In this document: positions 53,190 to 61,400 of the stretch, one piece after another
How positions within the stretch are numbered: position 1 is the first letter of the stretch
Layout: every line of letters begins with the position of its first letter
Assembly: GCF_031458075.1 (NCBI RefSeq)
Contig: NZ_JAVDXT010000001.1
Span: 806,001 to 870,000 of the forward strand
Reading direction: 5' to 3'
DNA: 64,000 nt
Source: Rhodoferax_B ferrireducens_A
Lineage (GTDB): Bacteria > Pseudomonadota > Gammaproteobacteria > Burkholderiales > Burkholderiaceae_C
Translations under genes and position numbers: made by a program
The notes under the pieces: generated by a model
The model's database searches: none
Seen by the model: only the letters and a program-made list of their open reading frames with translations
What the model was told of the DNA's origin: nothing

Positions 53190-54242
53190 TCAGCCTACGG
53201 CTTTGTCGGCCTCGCTGGTAAAGGCGTCGGCAAAGAAGGCTTCGGGTGGCAGGCCGGCCTTGGCCGTGTAGTCGGCCAGGGCCGAATCGACCACGATGGG
53301 GGCGCCACAGGCATAGACTTCAAAGCCCGACAGATCGGGCAGGTCCTGCAACACCGCCTGGTGGACGAAGCCGGTGCGGCCGGTCCAGTTGTCTTCGGTC
53401 AGGGCGTTGGAGATCACCGGGACGTAGGTCAGGTTGGGCATCTCGGGCAACTGGGCTTGCACCCAGTCGTTCAAATACAGATCGCCGGGACGGCGGCCAC
53501 CCCAGTACAGCGTAGCCGGGCGCTTGCTGCCGGTGTGGCGCATGTGCTCCAGGATGGCCTTGATCGGCGCAAAACCGGTGCCGGAGGCCAGCAGCACGAT
53601 GGGTTTGTCGGAGTCTTCGCGCAGGTAGAAGCTGCCGTACGGGCCTTCGATGCGCTGGATTTCTTTTTCCTTCATCGTGCCGAACACATGGTCGGTGAAC
53701 TTGCCGCCCGGCATGTGGCGGATGTGCAGCTCCACCGCCGGGCCGGTATGCGGCGCATTGGCCATGCTGTAGCTGCGCCGGGCGCCATCGCGCAGGATGA
53801 ATTCGATGTACTGGCCAGGGTGGTAGCGCAGGGTGTCGTTGGCCGGCAATTGCAGCTTGATGACCATCACGTCGTCGGAGACCTTCTCCAGCGTGGTGAC
53901 GCGCGAAGGCATCTTCTTGATGGGAAACGCGCTTTCGTCGGTGACCTGGCGCGATTCCAGCACCACATCGGTCAGCGGCATGGCGCAGCAGGTCAGCACC
54001 AGGCCGGCGGCTTCTTCCTCGTCGCTCAAGGCCTTGCTCTGGTGCGGGCCGTGGAACACCATGCCTTCGAGCTTCTTGCACTTGCAGGAACCGCAGGCGC
54101 CGTCCTTGCAGCCATAGGGCAGGCCTATGCCTTGGCGGATGCCGGCCGCCAGGATGGATTCGTCGGCCGTGGCGGCAAATACGCGGCCGCTGGGCTGCAC
54201 CGTGATACTGAAGGCTTGCGGTGTGGGGGCGGGGTGGGTCAT
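53190..54242 (-). CDS. 2Fe-2S/FAD reductase annotated as CDP-6-deoxy-delta-3,4-glucoseen reductase type
   Basis: The 350-residue electron-transfer protein has an N-terminal plant-type [2Fe-2S] domain (YGCKDGACGSCKCKKLEG and LTCC), an FAD domain (RRSYSMANAP) and an NAD(P) domain (LLASGTGFAPIKAILEHM, LYWGGRRPGDLY). In Burkholderiales such genes are named after AscD but the real partner oxygenase or dehydrase is usually unknown; no dideoxysugar genes adjoin. It is divergent from the epimerase-like gene and convergent with the EAL gene. Confidence 0.87.
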   Translation of the reverse strand: MTHPAPTPQAFSITVQPSGRVFAATADESILAAGIRQGIGLPYGCKDGACGSCKCKKLEGMVFHGPHQSKALSDEEEAAGLVLTCCAMPLTDVVLESRQVTDESAFPIKKMPSRVTTLEKVSDDVMVIKLQLPANDTLRYHPGQYIEFILRDGARRSYSMANAPHTGPAVELHIRHMPGGKFTDHVFGTMKEKEIQRIEGPYGSFYLREDSDKPIVLLASGTGFAPIKAILEHMRHTGSKRPATLYWGGRRPGDLYLNDWVQAQLPEMPNLTYVPVISNALTEDNWTGRTGFVHQAVLQDLPDLSGFEVYACGAPIVVDSALADYTAKAGLPPEAFFADAFTSEADKAVG

Positions 54243-54280
54243 TGGTATCCTCGGAGACTCTGTCTTTTAACTGCCTGATT

Positions 54281-55204
54281 TTGCCCTCAAACCAAACCCC
54301 TCTTGGCGCGCTGCCTGCGCGCTTTCGCCGCGAGCGCGTGCTGATCGTCGGCTGCGGCGATGTCGGCCAGCGCGCCGCCCGCCAGTTGCCGCGTGCGCTG
54401 CGTGTGCTGGCGCTAACCTCCAGCCCCGAACGCGTGCCGGCCTTGCGCGCCCAAGGGGTCACCCCCTTGTGCGGCAACCTGGACCAGCGCAGCACGCTGC
54501 AGCGCCTGGCCGGCCTGGCGACCCGCGTACTGCACCTGGCGCCGCCGCCGGGCGAGGGCCGGGATGACCCGCGCACGCGCAACCTGCTGCGCGCCCTGCA
54601 GCTGCGCGGCACGCCGCGGGCGCTGGTCTACGGTTCGACCAGCGGCGTCTACGGCGACTGCCAGGGTGCGGTGGTGGACGAAACCCAGGCCCTGGCCGCG
54701 ACCACGCCACGGGCCCAGCGCCGAGTCGACGCCGAAGCCGCGGTGCGCCTGCTGGGCCGCCGGCAGAGCCGGGTGCGCAGCAGTATCCTGCGCATCCCCG
54801 GCATCTACGCACCCGACCGCGAAGGCGGCACGCCCGAGGCGCGTCTGCGCAAAGGCACGCCAGTGCTGGAGCGGGGCGATGATGTGTACACCAACCACAT
54901 CCACGCCGATGACCTGGCCCGCGCCTGCGTGCTGGCCCTGTGGCGCGGCCAACCGCAGCGCATCTACAACGTGAACGACGACAGTGCGCTGCAGATGGGC
55001 GACTACTTTGACTTCGCCGCCGACCTGTACGGCCTGCCGCGCCCGCCGCGTGTGCCGCGCAGCGCGGCCCAGGGCCAGCTGTCGTTGATGCTGCTGAGCT
55101 TCATGTCCGAGTCCCGGCGCCTGGACAACACGCGCATGAAAACCGAGCTGCGGTTGCGTTTGCATTACCCGACGGTAGAAACTGGTTTGCTATCGAATAA
55201 GTAG
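54281..55204 (+). CDS. NAD-dependent epimerase/dehydratase-like (YeeZ-type) protein
   Basis: The ~307-residue Rossmann protein has VLIVGCGDVGQRAAR (dinucleotide site), LVYGSTSGVYGDCQGAVVDE, ILRIPGIYAPDR and NHIHADDLARACVLAL. The extended-SDR Tyr-x-x-x-Lys is not evident, a feature of this atypical group. Start uncertain: TTG 54281 is chosen; a GTG at 54221 would overlap the divergent reductase start by 22 bp. The last six codons and stop (GLLSNK*) lie in a dispersed-repeat copy, so the original C-terminus was probably different. Confidence 0.82.
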   Translation: MPSNQTPLGALPARFRRERVLIVGCGDVGQRAARQLPRALRVLALTSSPERVPALRAQGVTPLCGNLDQRSTLQRLAGLATRVLHLAPPPGEGRDDPRTRNLLRALQLRGTPRALVYGSTSGVYGDCQGAVVDETQALAATTPRAQRRVDAEAAVRLLGRRQSRVRSSILRIPGIYAPDREGGTPEARLRKGTPVLERGDDVYTNHIHADDLARACVLALWRGQPQRIYNVNDDSALQMGDYFDFAADLYGLPRPPRVPRSAAQGQLSLMLLSFMSESRRLDNTRMKTELRLRLHYPTVETGLLSNK

Positions 55205-55237
55205 CTGCTAGCGCAGATAGTACCTGCGCCAGGGGTC
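55186..55237 (+). repeat. Dispersed intergenic repeat, copy 4 (overlaps a stop codon)
   Basis: TTTGCTATCGAATAAGTAGCTGCTAGCGCA-(N)-CCTGCGCCAGGGG. The 5' part encodes the last residues and the TAG stop of the epimerase-like gene; the rest lies in the 40-bp convergent spacer before cydB. Confidence 0.75.
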
Positions 55238-55244
55238 TATTTCA

Positions 55245-56276
55245 TTAGTACTTTAGTTCTGTAGATTTACCCCAGAACACCCGGTAGGCGAACACGGTGT
55301 AGGCGATGATCACCGGCAGCACCACGGCCGTGCCGTAGAAGATCACCATCAGTGCCTCGGGCGCGCTGGCGGCTTGCCAGATGGTGATTTTGTCGATCAC
55401 CAGCCAGGGGAAGATGCTGTAGCCCAGGCCGTAGAAGGCCAGCAGAAAGATGCCCACCGTGGCGCCGAATGGCACGCCTATGCCGTACTCGTTGCCCTGT
55501 TCCAGCCGCACCGGCAGCCGCCCCAGGCTGCGCCAGATGGTGCCGAACAGCACCAGGGTGGCGACGGGAATCGGCAGCAGCAGAATCACGTTCGGAAAGC
55601 CGAACCATTTGAGGAAGATGTTGTGGCTGATCAGCGGCGTGGCGATGGAGATCGCCAGCACGCCCAGCCCGGTCAGCCACAGGCTGCGCTTGGCCCAGGC
55701 CACGGCCATCAGCTGCAGTTCGCCCTCGGTCTTGATGATCAGCCAGCCCGCGCCCAGCAGGGCGTAGGCGGCCAGCAGGCACAGGCCGATCAGGCTGCTG
55801 AACAAGATGCCCGCCAGGTCGTGCCGGAAGCCGGTGATCATCGAGCCCAGCATGAAGCCTTGCGACCAGCCGGCCAGCACCGAGCCCACATGGAAAGCCA
55901 TGTTCCACAGCCGCTTGTGGTCGTCGTGGGCCTTGACGCGGAAGTCGAAGGCCACACCGCGTAGCATCAGCGCCAGCAGCATCAAGGCTACGGGCAGGTA
56001 GAGCGCGCCCAGGATCACGCCGTGCGCCAGCGGAAACGCCACCAGTAGCACGCCCACGCCCAGCACCAGCCAGGTTTCGTTGGCATCCCAGAACGGGCCG
56101 ATGCTGGCGATCATGGCATCCTGCTGTTCGTTGTTGGGCTTGCGCATCAGAACGCCTACGCCCAGGTCGTAGCCGTCCAGAATTACATAGGCCAGCATGG
56201 CCAGGGCCATCACCAGGGCGAACACCACGGGCAGCCAGACCTGGGGCTGGCCAAAGTCGTTGATCAGATCAGGCAT
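55245..56276 (-). CDS. cydB: Cytochrome bd-type quinol oxidase subunit II
   Basis: The 343-residue membrane protein with eight or nine helices has VILDGYDLGVGVL, SIGPFWDANETWLVLGVGVLL, RGVAFDFR and GNEYGIGVPFGA, all CydB features. It overlaps cydA by eight bases. Start: ATG 56276 (MPDLINDFGQ); a TTG 24 bases upstream is in frame. No small CydX-like gene is visible after it. Confidence 0.96.
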   Translation of the reverse strand: MPDLINDFGQPQVWLPVVFALVMALAMLAYVILDGYDLGVGVLMRKPNNEQQDAMIASIGPFWDANETWLVLGVGVLLVAFPLAHGVILGALYLPVALMLLALMLRGVAFDFRVKAHDDHKRLWNMAFHVGSVLAGWSQGFMLGSMITGFRHDLAGILFSSLIGLCLLAAYALLGAGWLIIKTEGELQLMAVAWAKRSLWLTGLGVLAISIATPLISHNIFLKWFGFPNVILLLPIPVATLVLFGTIWRSLGRLPVRLEQGNEYGIGVPFGATVGIFLLAFYGLGYSIFPWLVIDKITIWQAASAPEALMVIFYGTAVVLPVIIAYTVFAYRVFWGKSTELKY

Positions 56277-57630
56277 GCTGGGTCTCCTGGCGGCGTTCAA
56301 TGCGGGGGTAGCTGGGTTTGGCGGACAGCGTGGCTTTGCGGGCCATGTAGAACACCACCGAGATGTAGGCGGTGATCAGCACCGCGTACAGCAGCAGGTA
56401 CATCACCAGGGTGGCGGCGATGGCGGTGGCGGGTATGGCCGAGGCGGCCTCGGCCGTGGTCATCACGCCGTACACCAGCCAGGGCTGGCGGCCGATTTCG
56501 GTCACATACCAGCCGGCAATCAGGCCAACCCAGCCGATGAAGCTCATGGCCACCAGGCCGCGCGCCAGCCAGGGCTGCGGCTGGCCCTGGCGCCGCAGCT
56601 GCCATACGCCCAGCCAACTGGCGGCCAGCATCAGCAGGCCCACGCCGACCATGATGCGGAAGGCAAAGAACACCGGGGCTACAGGCGGGTGTTTGCCTTC
56701 AAAAGCGTCTATGCCCTTGACCTCGCCGTTCCAGTCGTGGGTCAGGTAGAAGGACGCGAGCTTGGGGATGGCGATCTCGAACTTGTTGCTCTGCGTGGCG
56801 GCGTCGGGAATGCCGAACAGCACGGCGGCGGCACCGCTTTCGGTCTTCCAGATGCCTTCCATGGCGGCGATCTTGGCCGGCTGGTGGTGCAAGGTGTTGA
56901 CGCCATGCATGTCGCCGACCACGATCTGCACCGGGATCAGTAAGGCGGCCAGCGTCAAACCGGTGCGCAGCCCGGCCATGGTTTCCAGGCCACGGTCGTG
57001 TTTCAGCCAGCGGAAGGCGCTAATGCCGGCCAGCAGAAAGGCGACTGTCAGCCCCGAGGCCAGCAGCATGTGCGTCAGGCGGTAGGGGAAGGACGGATTG
57101 AAGATCACCTCGAACCAGCTGGTCACATGGGCTTGGCCATCAATCATCACAAAGCCGGTGGGGGTGTGCATCCACGAGTTCAGCGCCAGAATCCAGAACG
57201 CCGACAAGGTCGTGCCCGCTGCCACCAGAAAGGTGGCGGTGGTGTGCACGCGCTCGCTTACCCTGTGCCGGCCAAACAGCATGATGCCCAGCATGGTGGC
57301 CTCCAGGAAGAAGGCGGTCAGCACCTCGTAGGCCAGCAGCGGCCCAGCGATATTGCCGACCTTCAGCATGAAGCCCGGCCAGTTGGTGCCGAACTGGAAG
57401 CTCATGGTGATGCCGCTGACCACGCCGAGCGCAAAGGTCAGCGCGAAGATCTTCACCCAGAACTGGTAGGCGTCCATCCAGTGCGCTTCGCGCGAGGCAG
57501 CGTGGCGGATCTTGAAATAGAACAGCACCCAGCCCATGGAGATGCTGATGGTCGGGAACAGGATGTGGAACGTCATATTCGCCGCGAACTGGATGCGGGC
57601 CAGGGCGACGGGATCGAGGGCTTCCATCAT
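56269..57630 (-). CDS. cydA: Cytochrome bd-type quinol oxidase subunit I (short Q-loop type)
   Basis: At 453 residues it is much shorter than E. coli CydA (~520), pointing to the short Q-loop (CioA-like, cyanide-insensitive) class. Features: N-terminal MEALDPVALARIQFAANMTFHILFPT with the heme b595-ligand His, SFQFGTNWPGFM, GDMHGVNTLHHQPAKIAAMEG and the GRQPWLVYGVM motif. It is a terminal oxidase for low oxygen or cyanide. The start codon overlaps the regulator stop (ATGA); a second ATG at 57627 has better spacing (7) from AAGGAG. Confidence 0.95.
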   Translation of the reverse strand: MMEALDPVALARIQFAANMTFHILFPTISISMGWVLFYFKIRHAASREAHWMDAYQFWVKIFALTFALGVVSGITMSFQFGTNWPGFMLKVGNIAGPLLAYEVLTAFFLEATMLGIMLFGRHRVSERVHTTATFLVAAGTTLSAFWILALNSWMHTPTGFVMIDGQAHVTSWFEVIFNPSFPYRLTHMLLASGLTVAFLLAGISAFRWLKHDRGLETMAGLRTGLTLAALLIPVQIVVGDMHGVNTLHHQPAKIAAMEGIWKTESGAAAVLFGIPDAATQSNKFEIAIPKLASFYLTHDWNGEVKGIDAFEGKHPPVAPVFFAFRIMVGVGLLMLAASWLGVWQLRRQGQPQPWLARGLVAMSFIGWVGLIAGWYVTEIGRQPWLVYGVMTTAEAASAIPATAIAATLVMYLLLYAVLITAYISVVFYMARKATLSAKPSYPRIERRQETQHA

Positions 57631-58208
57631 GCGTCTCCTTCGGTGGGGGCGGCCTTGGTGGGCTTGAAGGCTTGCTTCACCCGGTCCTTCACTTGTAGCA
57701 GTTTTTTCACCTGAGCGCCCATTTTCAGCAGGCTGGCCAGGGAGGCGGAATCCATGCTCTGCACCTCGTCCAGCCAGGAGGTGCCCAGCTCGATCAGGTC
57801 GTGCATCTCCTTCATGCGCGACTGCGCGTGGATGTCCTCGGCCAGCATGGGCCGCTCCATCAGCGCGTCGCGCAGCATGGACAGCGTGGGGTCGATCTCG
57901 CGCTTGCGCCGCTCGGCCGCCAGGGTGCGGAAGATGGCCCACACGTCCTCGGGCGTTTCAAAGTATTCACGCCGGTCGTTGGGCAAATGGTGCAGCCGCA
58001 CCAGGTTCCAGGACGACAGCTCCTTCAGCCCCATGCTGACGTTGGAGCGCGAAAAGCCCAGGCCTTCGGCAATGTCGTCGGCGTTCAGCGGCTTGGCCGA
58101 GACAAATAGCAGGGCATAGATCTGCCCCACGGTGCGATTGATGCCCCAGCGGCTGCCCATTTCGCCGAAGTGCAAAACGAAGCGCTGGGTGAGGGGGGCG
58201 AGGTTCAT
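57627..58208 (-). CDS. GbsR/MarR-family transcriptional regulator
   Basis: The 193-residue winged-helix protein has the DNA-binding part at residues ~25-85 (GRTVGQIYALL-like GINRTVGQIYALLFVS, LNADDIAEGLGFSRSNVSMGLKELSSWNLV) followed by YFETPEDVWAIFRTLAAERRKREI, typical of the GbsR group. It is the first gene of the operon with cydA-cydB (overlapping by four bases), so it most likely controls the oxidase genes and itself through the palindrome at 58217-58250. Confidence 0.9.
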   Translation of the reverse strand: MNLAPLTQRFVLHFGEMGSRWGINRTVGQIYALLFVSAKPLNADDIAEGLGFSRSNVSMGLKELSSWNLVRLHHLPNDRREYFETPEDVWAIFRTLAAERRKREIDPTLSMLRDALMERPMLAEDIHAQSRMKEMHDLIELGTSWLDEVQSMDSASLASLLKMGAQVKKLLQVKDRVKQAFKPTKAAPTEGDA

Positions 58209-58216
58209 CTGTGTCT

Positions 58217-58250
58217 TCCTGAATTTTCAGTATTTTCTGAAAATTCAGGA
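58217..58250. promoter_or_regulatory. Perfect 14-bp inverted repeat upstream of the regulator-cydAB operon
   Basis: TCCTGAATTTTCAG (58217-58230), spacer TATTTT, CTGAAAATTCAGGA (58237-58250). It ends 9 bp before the ATG of the GbsR-like gene, so a bound dimer would block transcription or translation start. The likely operator of that regulator. Confidence 0.8.
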
Positions 58251-58421
58251 ATAAATGGGATTCCGAAAGGTAAAGACCCCAGGAATTGCTCAGTTTCACT
58301 GGAGAGACCGGGCCGCTGGCAGGTTTTATGAAGATTTATTAATGCTTTGTTAATTGTGTTGTAGATGTAAGCATCAAAAAAATAGACTCCGCGGCTGTTA
58401 CAACTATTCAAGGATTGCGCC

Positions 58422-61400
58422 GTGGGGAGTACACACCGGGGGGGCTGGACCGAAGCGGTTCGCAATGCAGAGCGGGCGCTGTTCAAGCGCTGTTTTATCC
58501 AGCTGGCACGTCGACTTGTGGGCTGGGGCCTTGCGCCTCGCGCCATGGCTTGCGGGCTGCGCAATCTGGGCCTGGCGGTTGTGTCGTTTGGCTTCGCGGG
58601 CTCGGCGTTGGCAGCCTTGGGGGCTTCGGTGACCCTGCTGGCTGGCGATCCGACCCAGATCTATCCAGGCCAAACCACGCGCCTGCAGATCACGCTGTCG
58701 AACAACAACATCCTGGCGCCCATCACTGCGGTGGGCTTCAGCAATCTGCTGCCCGGCACACTGCCCAACGGGCTGCGGGTGACGGGCGCTGCCACCTATA
58801 CCTGTACCGATCCCGCCGGTCCGAGCACGTTTGCCGGAACGGGTGTTTTGACTACCACGGGGCAAAGCATCAGCCTGAGCGGCGGTGTGATCCCGCCGCG
58901 CTCCGGTTCGGTCGACGGGGGCTGCACCATCGTGGTCCCGGTGACCGCGGGCACATCTACCGGCAATACAGCCACCTATTCCTACACCATCGCCGACGGT
59001 GCGGTGACGGGCAATGACGGTGCAGCGGTGCAGAACGTGGGGGCGGTCCAGCAGAGCGTGAATGTGGTGGCCCTGGTGCAACCCGGTTTGTCCAAGGTCT
59101 TTGGTACGGGCACCGTGGTGCTGGGCGGTGCGTCCACCTCACTGAGCGTCACGCTGACCAATAGCAATCCGGTGGAGATTCCCAACTTCACGGTGACGGA
59201 TTTGTTTCCCCAACTGGGCGGATCGGCTGTGATCCAGGTGGCGTCACCCTCGGGTGCCATCGCAAGCTGCAACAACGGCGGCGCTTCGCCGGTGGTCACG
59301 GCCAGTTCCGGTGGCAATAACTTTTCTGCCATCGGAACCCTGCCAGCCCGCTCGGGCGCGGTGAACGGCAGCTGTACCTTTACCGTCAACGTGGTCGCGG
59401 CGCACACCAATGGCAGCTACAGCATTACCCAGACCAATACGATCAACCGCAGCACGCAGTTCAGCAATGATCTGGGCATACCGGCGGCCAATAACGCGAC
59501 GGCAGACATCACGGTGCGTTCGCCCTTGCAGGTGAGCAAGACGGTGGACGCCACTTCGTTGTCGAACGGCGGCGCCGGGCGCTTCACCATTACCCTGGGC
59601 AATAGCAGTACCAGTGCGCTGGCGATCTCCAGTCTGGTGGATGATGCGATCGATGGCGGCGCCGCGGGCAATTTGAATGCCTACGGCCTGAAGGTTACCG
59701 GGCAGGCTACGAGTTGTGGCGGCTCAGTGGTCGCCACTACCAACAATACCGGGGTGGCGTTGACGGGGGGCTCCATCCCCGCCGGTGGATCTTGCGTGGT
59801 CACGGTGGATTTCACCGGCACGGTGCAGTCGCCGAATACCCCCAGGGCCTATACCAATTCCCTGGCCGTTGGCGCAGTCGATGTGGGCAATCCGGCCATC
59901 GTGAGCCAGCCAGCCTCGTCCACGGTGACGGTGTACCAGAACCTGAACGTCAACAAGACGGTGTCGCCAAACAATCCAGAGCCCGGCAATCCGGTGCGCT
60001 ACCAGGTCACGCTGCAGAACTGGTCCAGCACCGCGATCACCGACCTGGTTTTTCCAGATACCTTGCAGCAGGGGCAGACCTTTCTGACCGGCACGATAGG
60101 CGGGATCAACTACACGCCGAGCGGATGCGGGGTGAGCGTCACCAACGGCGCCGTGCTGGGTGCCAGCGCCATCACGTTTGGCAGCATCGCAGTACCGGCG
60201 CGGGCGAGTGTGAGCAGCCCCGGCACCTGTACCGTCACTTTCTGGGCGATGGTGTCGAGTGCCGCCGCCGCCAATGCCAGCTTTGACAACATCCTGGCTG
60301 CGGGCTCCGTTTGCTATGGCTCCGGGCCGCAGGTGTGCTACGGCAGCGCAACTTCTGCCTCGGGCAGCATCCACGCGGGTGCGGTGTTGGCGGCCATTAA
60401 GAGCTTCAGCCCCGCGGGTCCGCTGTCGGAAGGCGCTGTGTCGCGGGTCACGGTCCGGCTGGACAATTTGTCGGCCAACCCGCTGACCAATGTGACGCTG
60501 GGCGACAACCTGCCTGCGGCCGTAAGCGGGGGCGGGCAGATGCGCGTGGCGAATCCGGCGAATGCTGCGACAACCTGTACCGGCAGCCCGGTGTTGACGG
60601 CCACGCCGAATGCAACTTCGTTTTCGCTGAATGGCGCAACCGTGCCGGCCCGGGCCTCTAACGGCGCGGGCGCCGCGGGTTCGTGCGTGGTGCAGTTTGA
60701 TGTGGTCGGCCCTGCGGGCACCTTCAACAATACCGCGACGGTGACGGGTACCGAAACCTATGGCAATGGCCTGACCCACACCCTGGCACCGCAGAACTCG
60801 AACACGGCCGTGCTGGTCTACACCTCGTCGCTGGCAGCGAGCAAGAGCTTTTCGCCCACGTCGGTATCTTCCGGCGGCAGCTCCAGAGTTACTGTGCGCT
60901 TGAATAATAACGGTGCGGTGGCGTTGACCCAGGTGGCTGCGACCGACCCCTTGCCATCGGGCATGCTGCTCGCCCCGGTGCCCAATGCCTACACCACCTG
61001 TGCAGGCAGTACCGCGGTAACGGCGACGCCGGGAGCTTCCAGTATCAGCCTGACGGGCGCGTCCATTGCTGGCGGCAGCAGCTGCGACCTGGTGTTTGAT
61101 GTAGTTGCCACCGGCAGCGCGAACTGGGTCAATAGCATTCCTGCGGGCAACATAACCGCTGCAGGCGGCGTGTTCAACCAGACCGCGGTGAGTGCGACCC
61201 TGGCTTTCAATGCACCTTCGGGTTTGACGGTGGCCAAGGCCACCAACCCCAGCACACTGACATTCCCTGGCCAGGTCAGTCAATTGACGATCACGGTGAA
61301 CAACGGAACGCAGAACGTCACCGGTCTGCGCCTGACCGACTACTTCACTGCCAACGGAACGGCCGCTGGGGGCACCAACGGCATGGTCGTGGCTGCAAAT

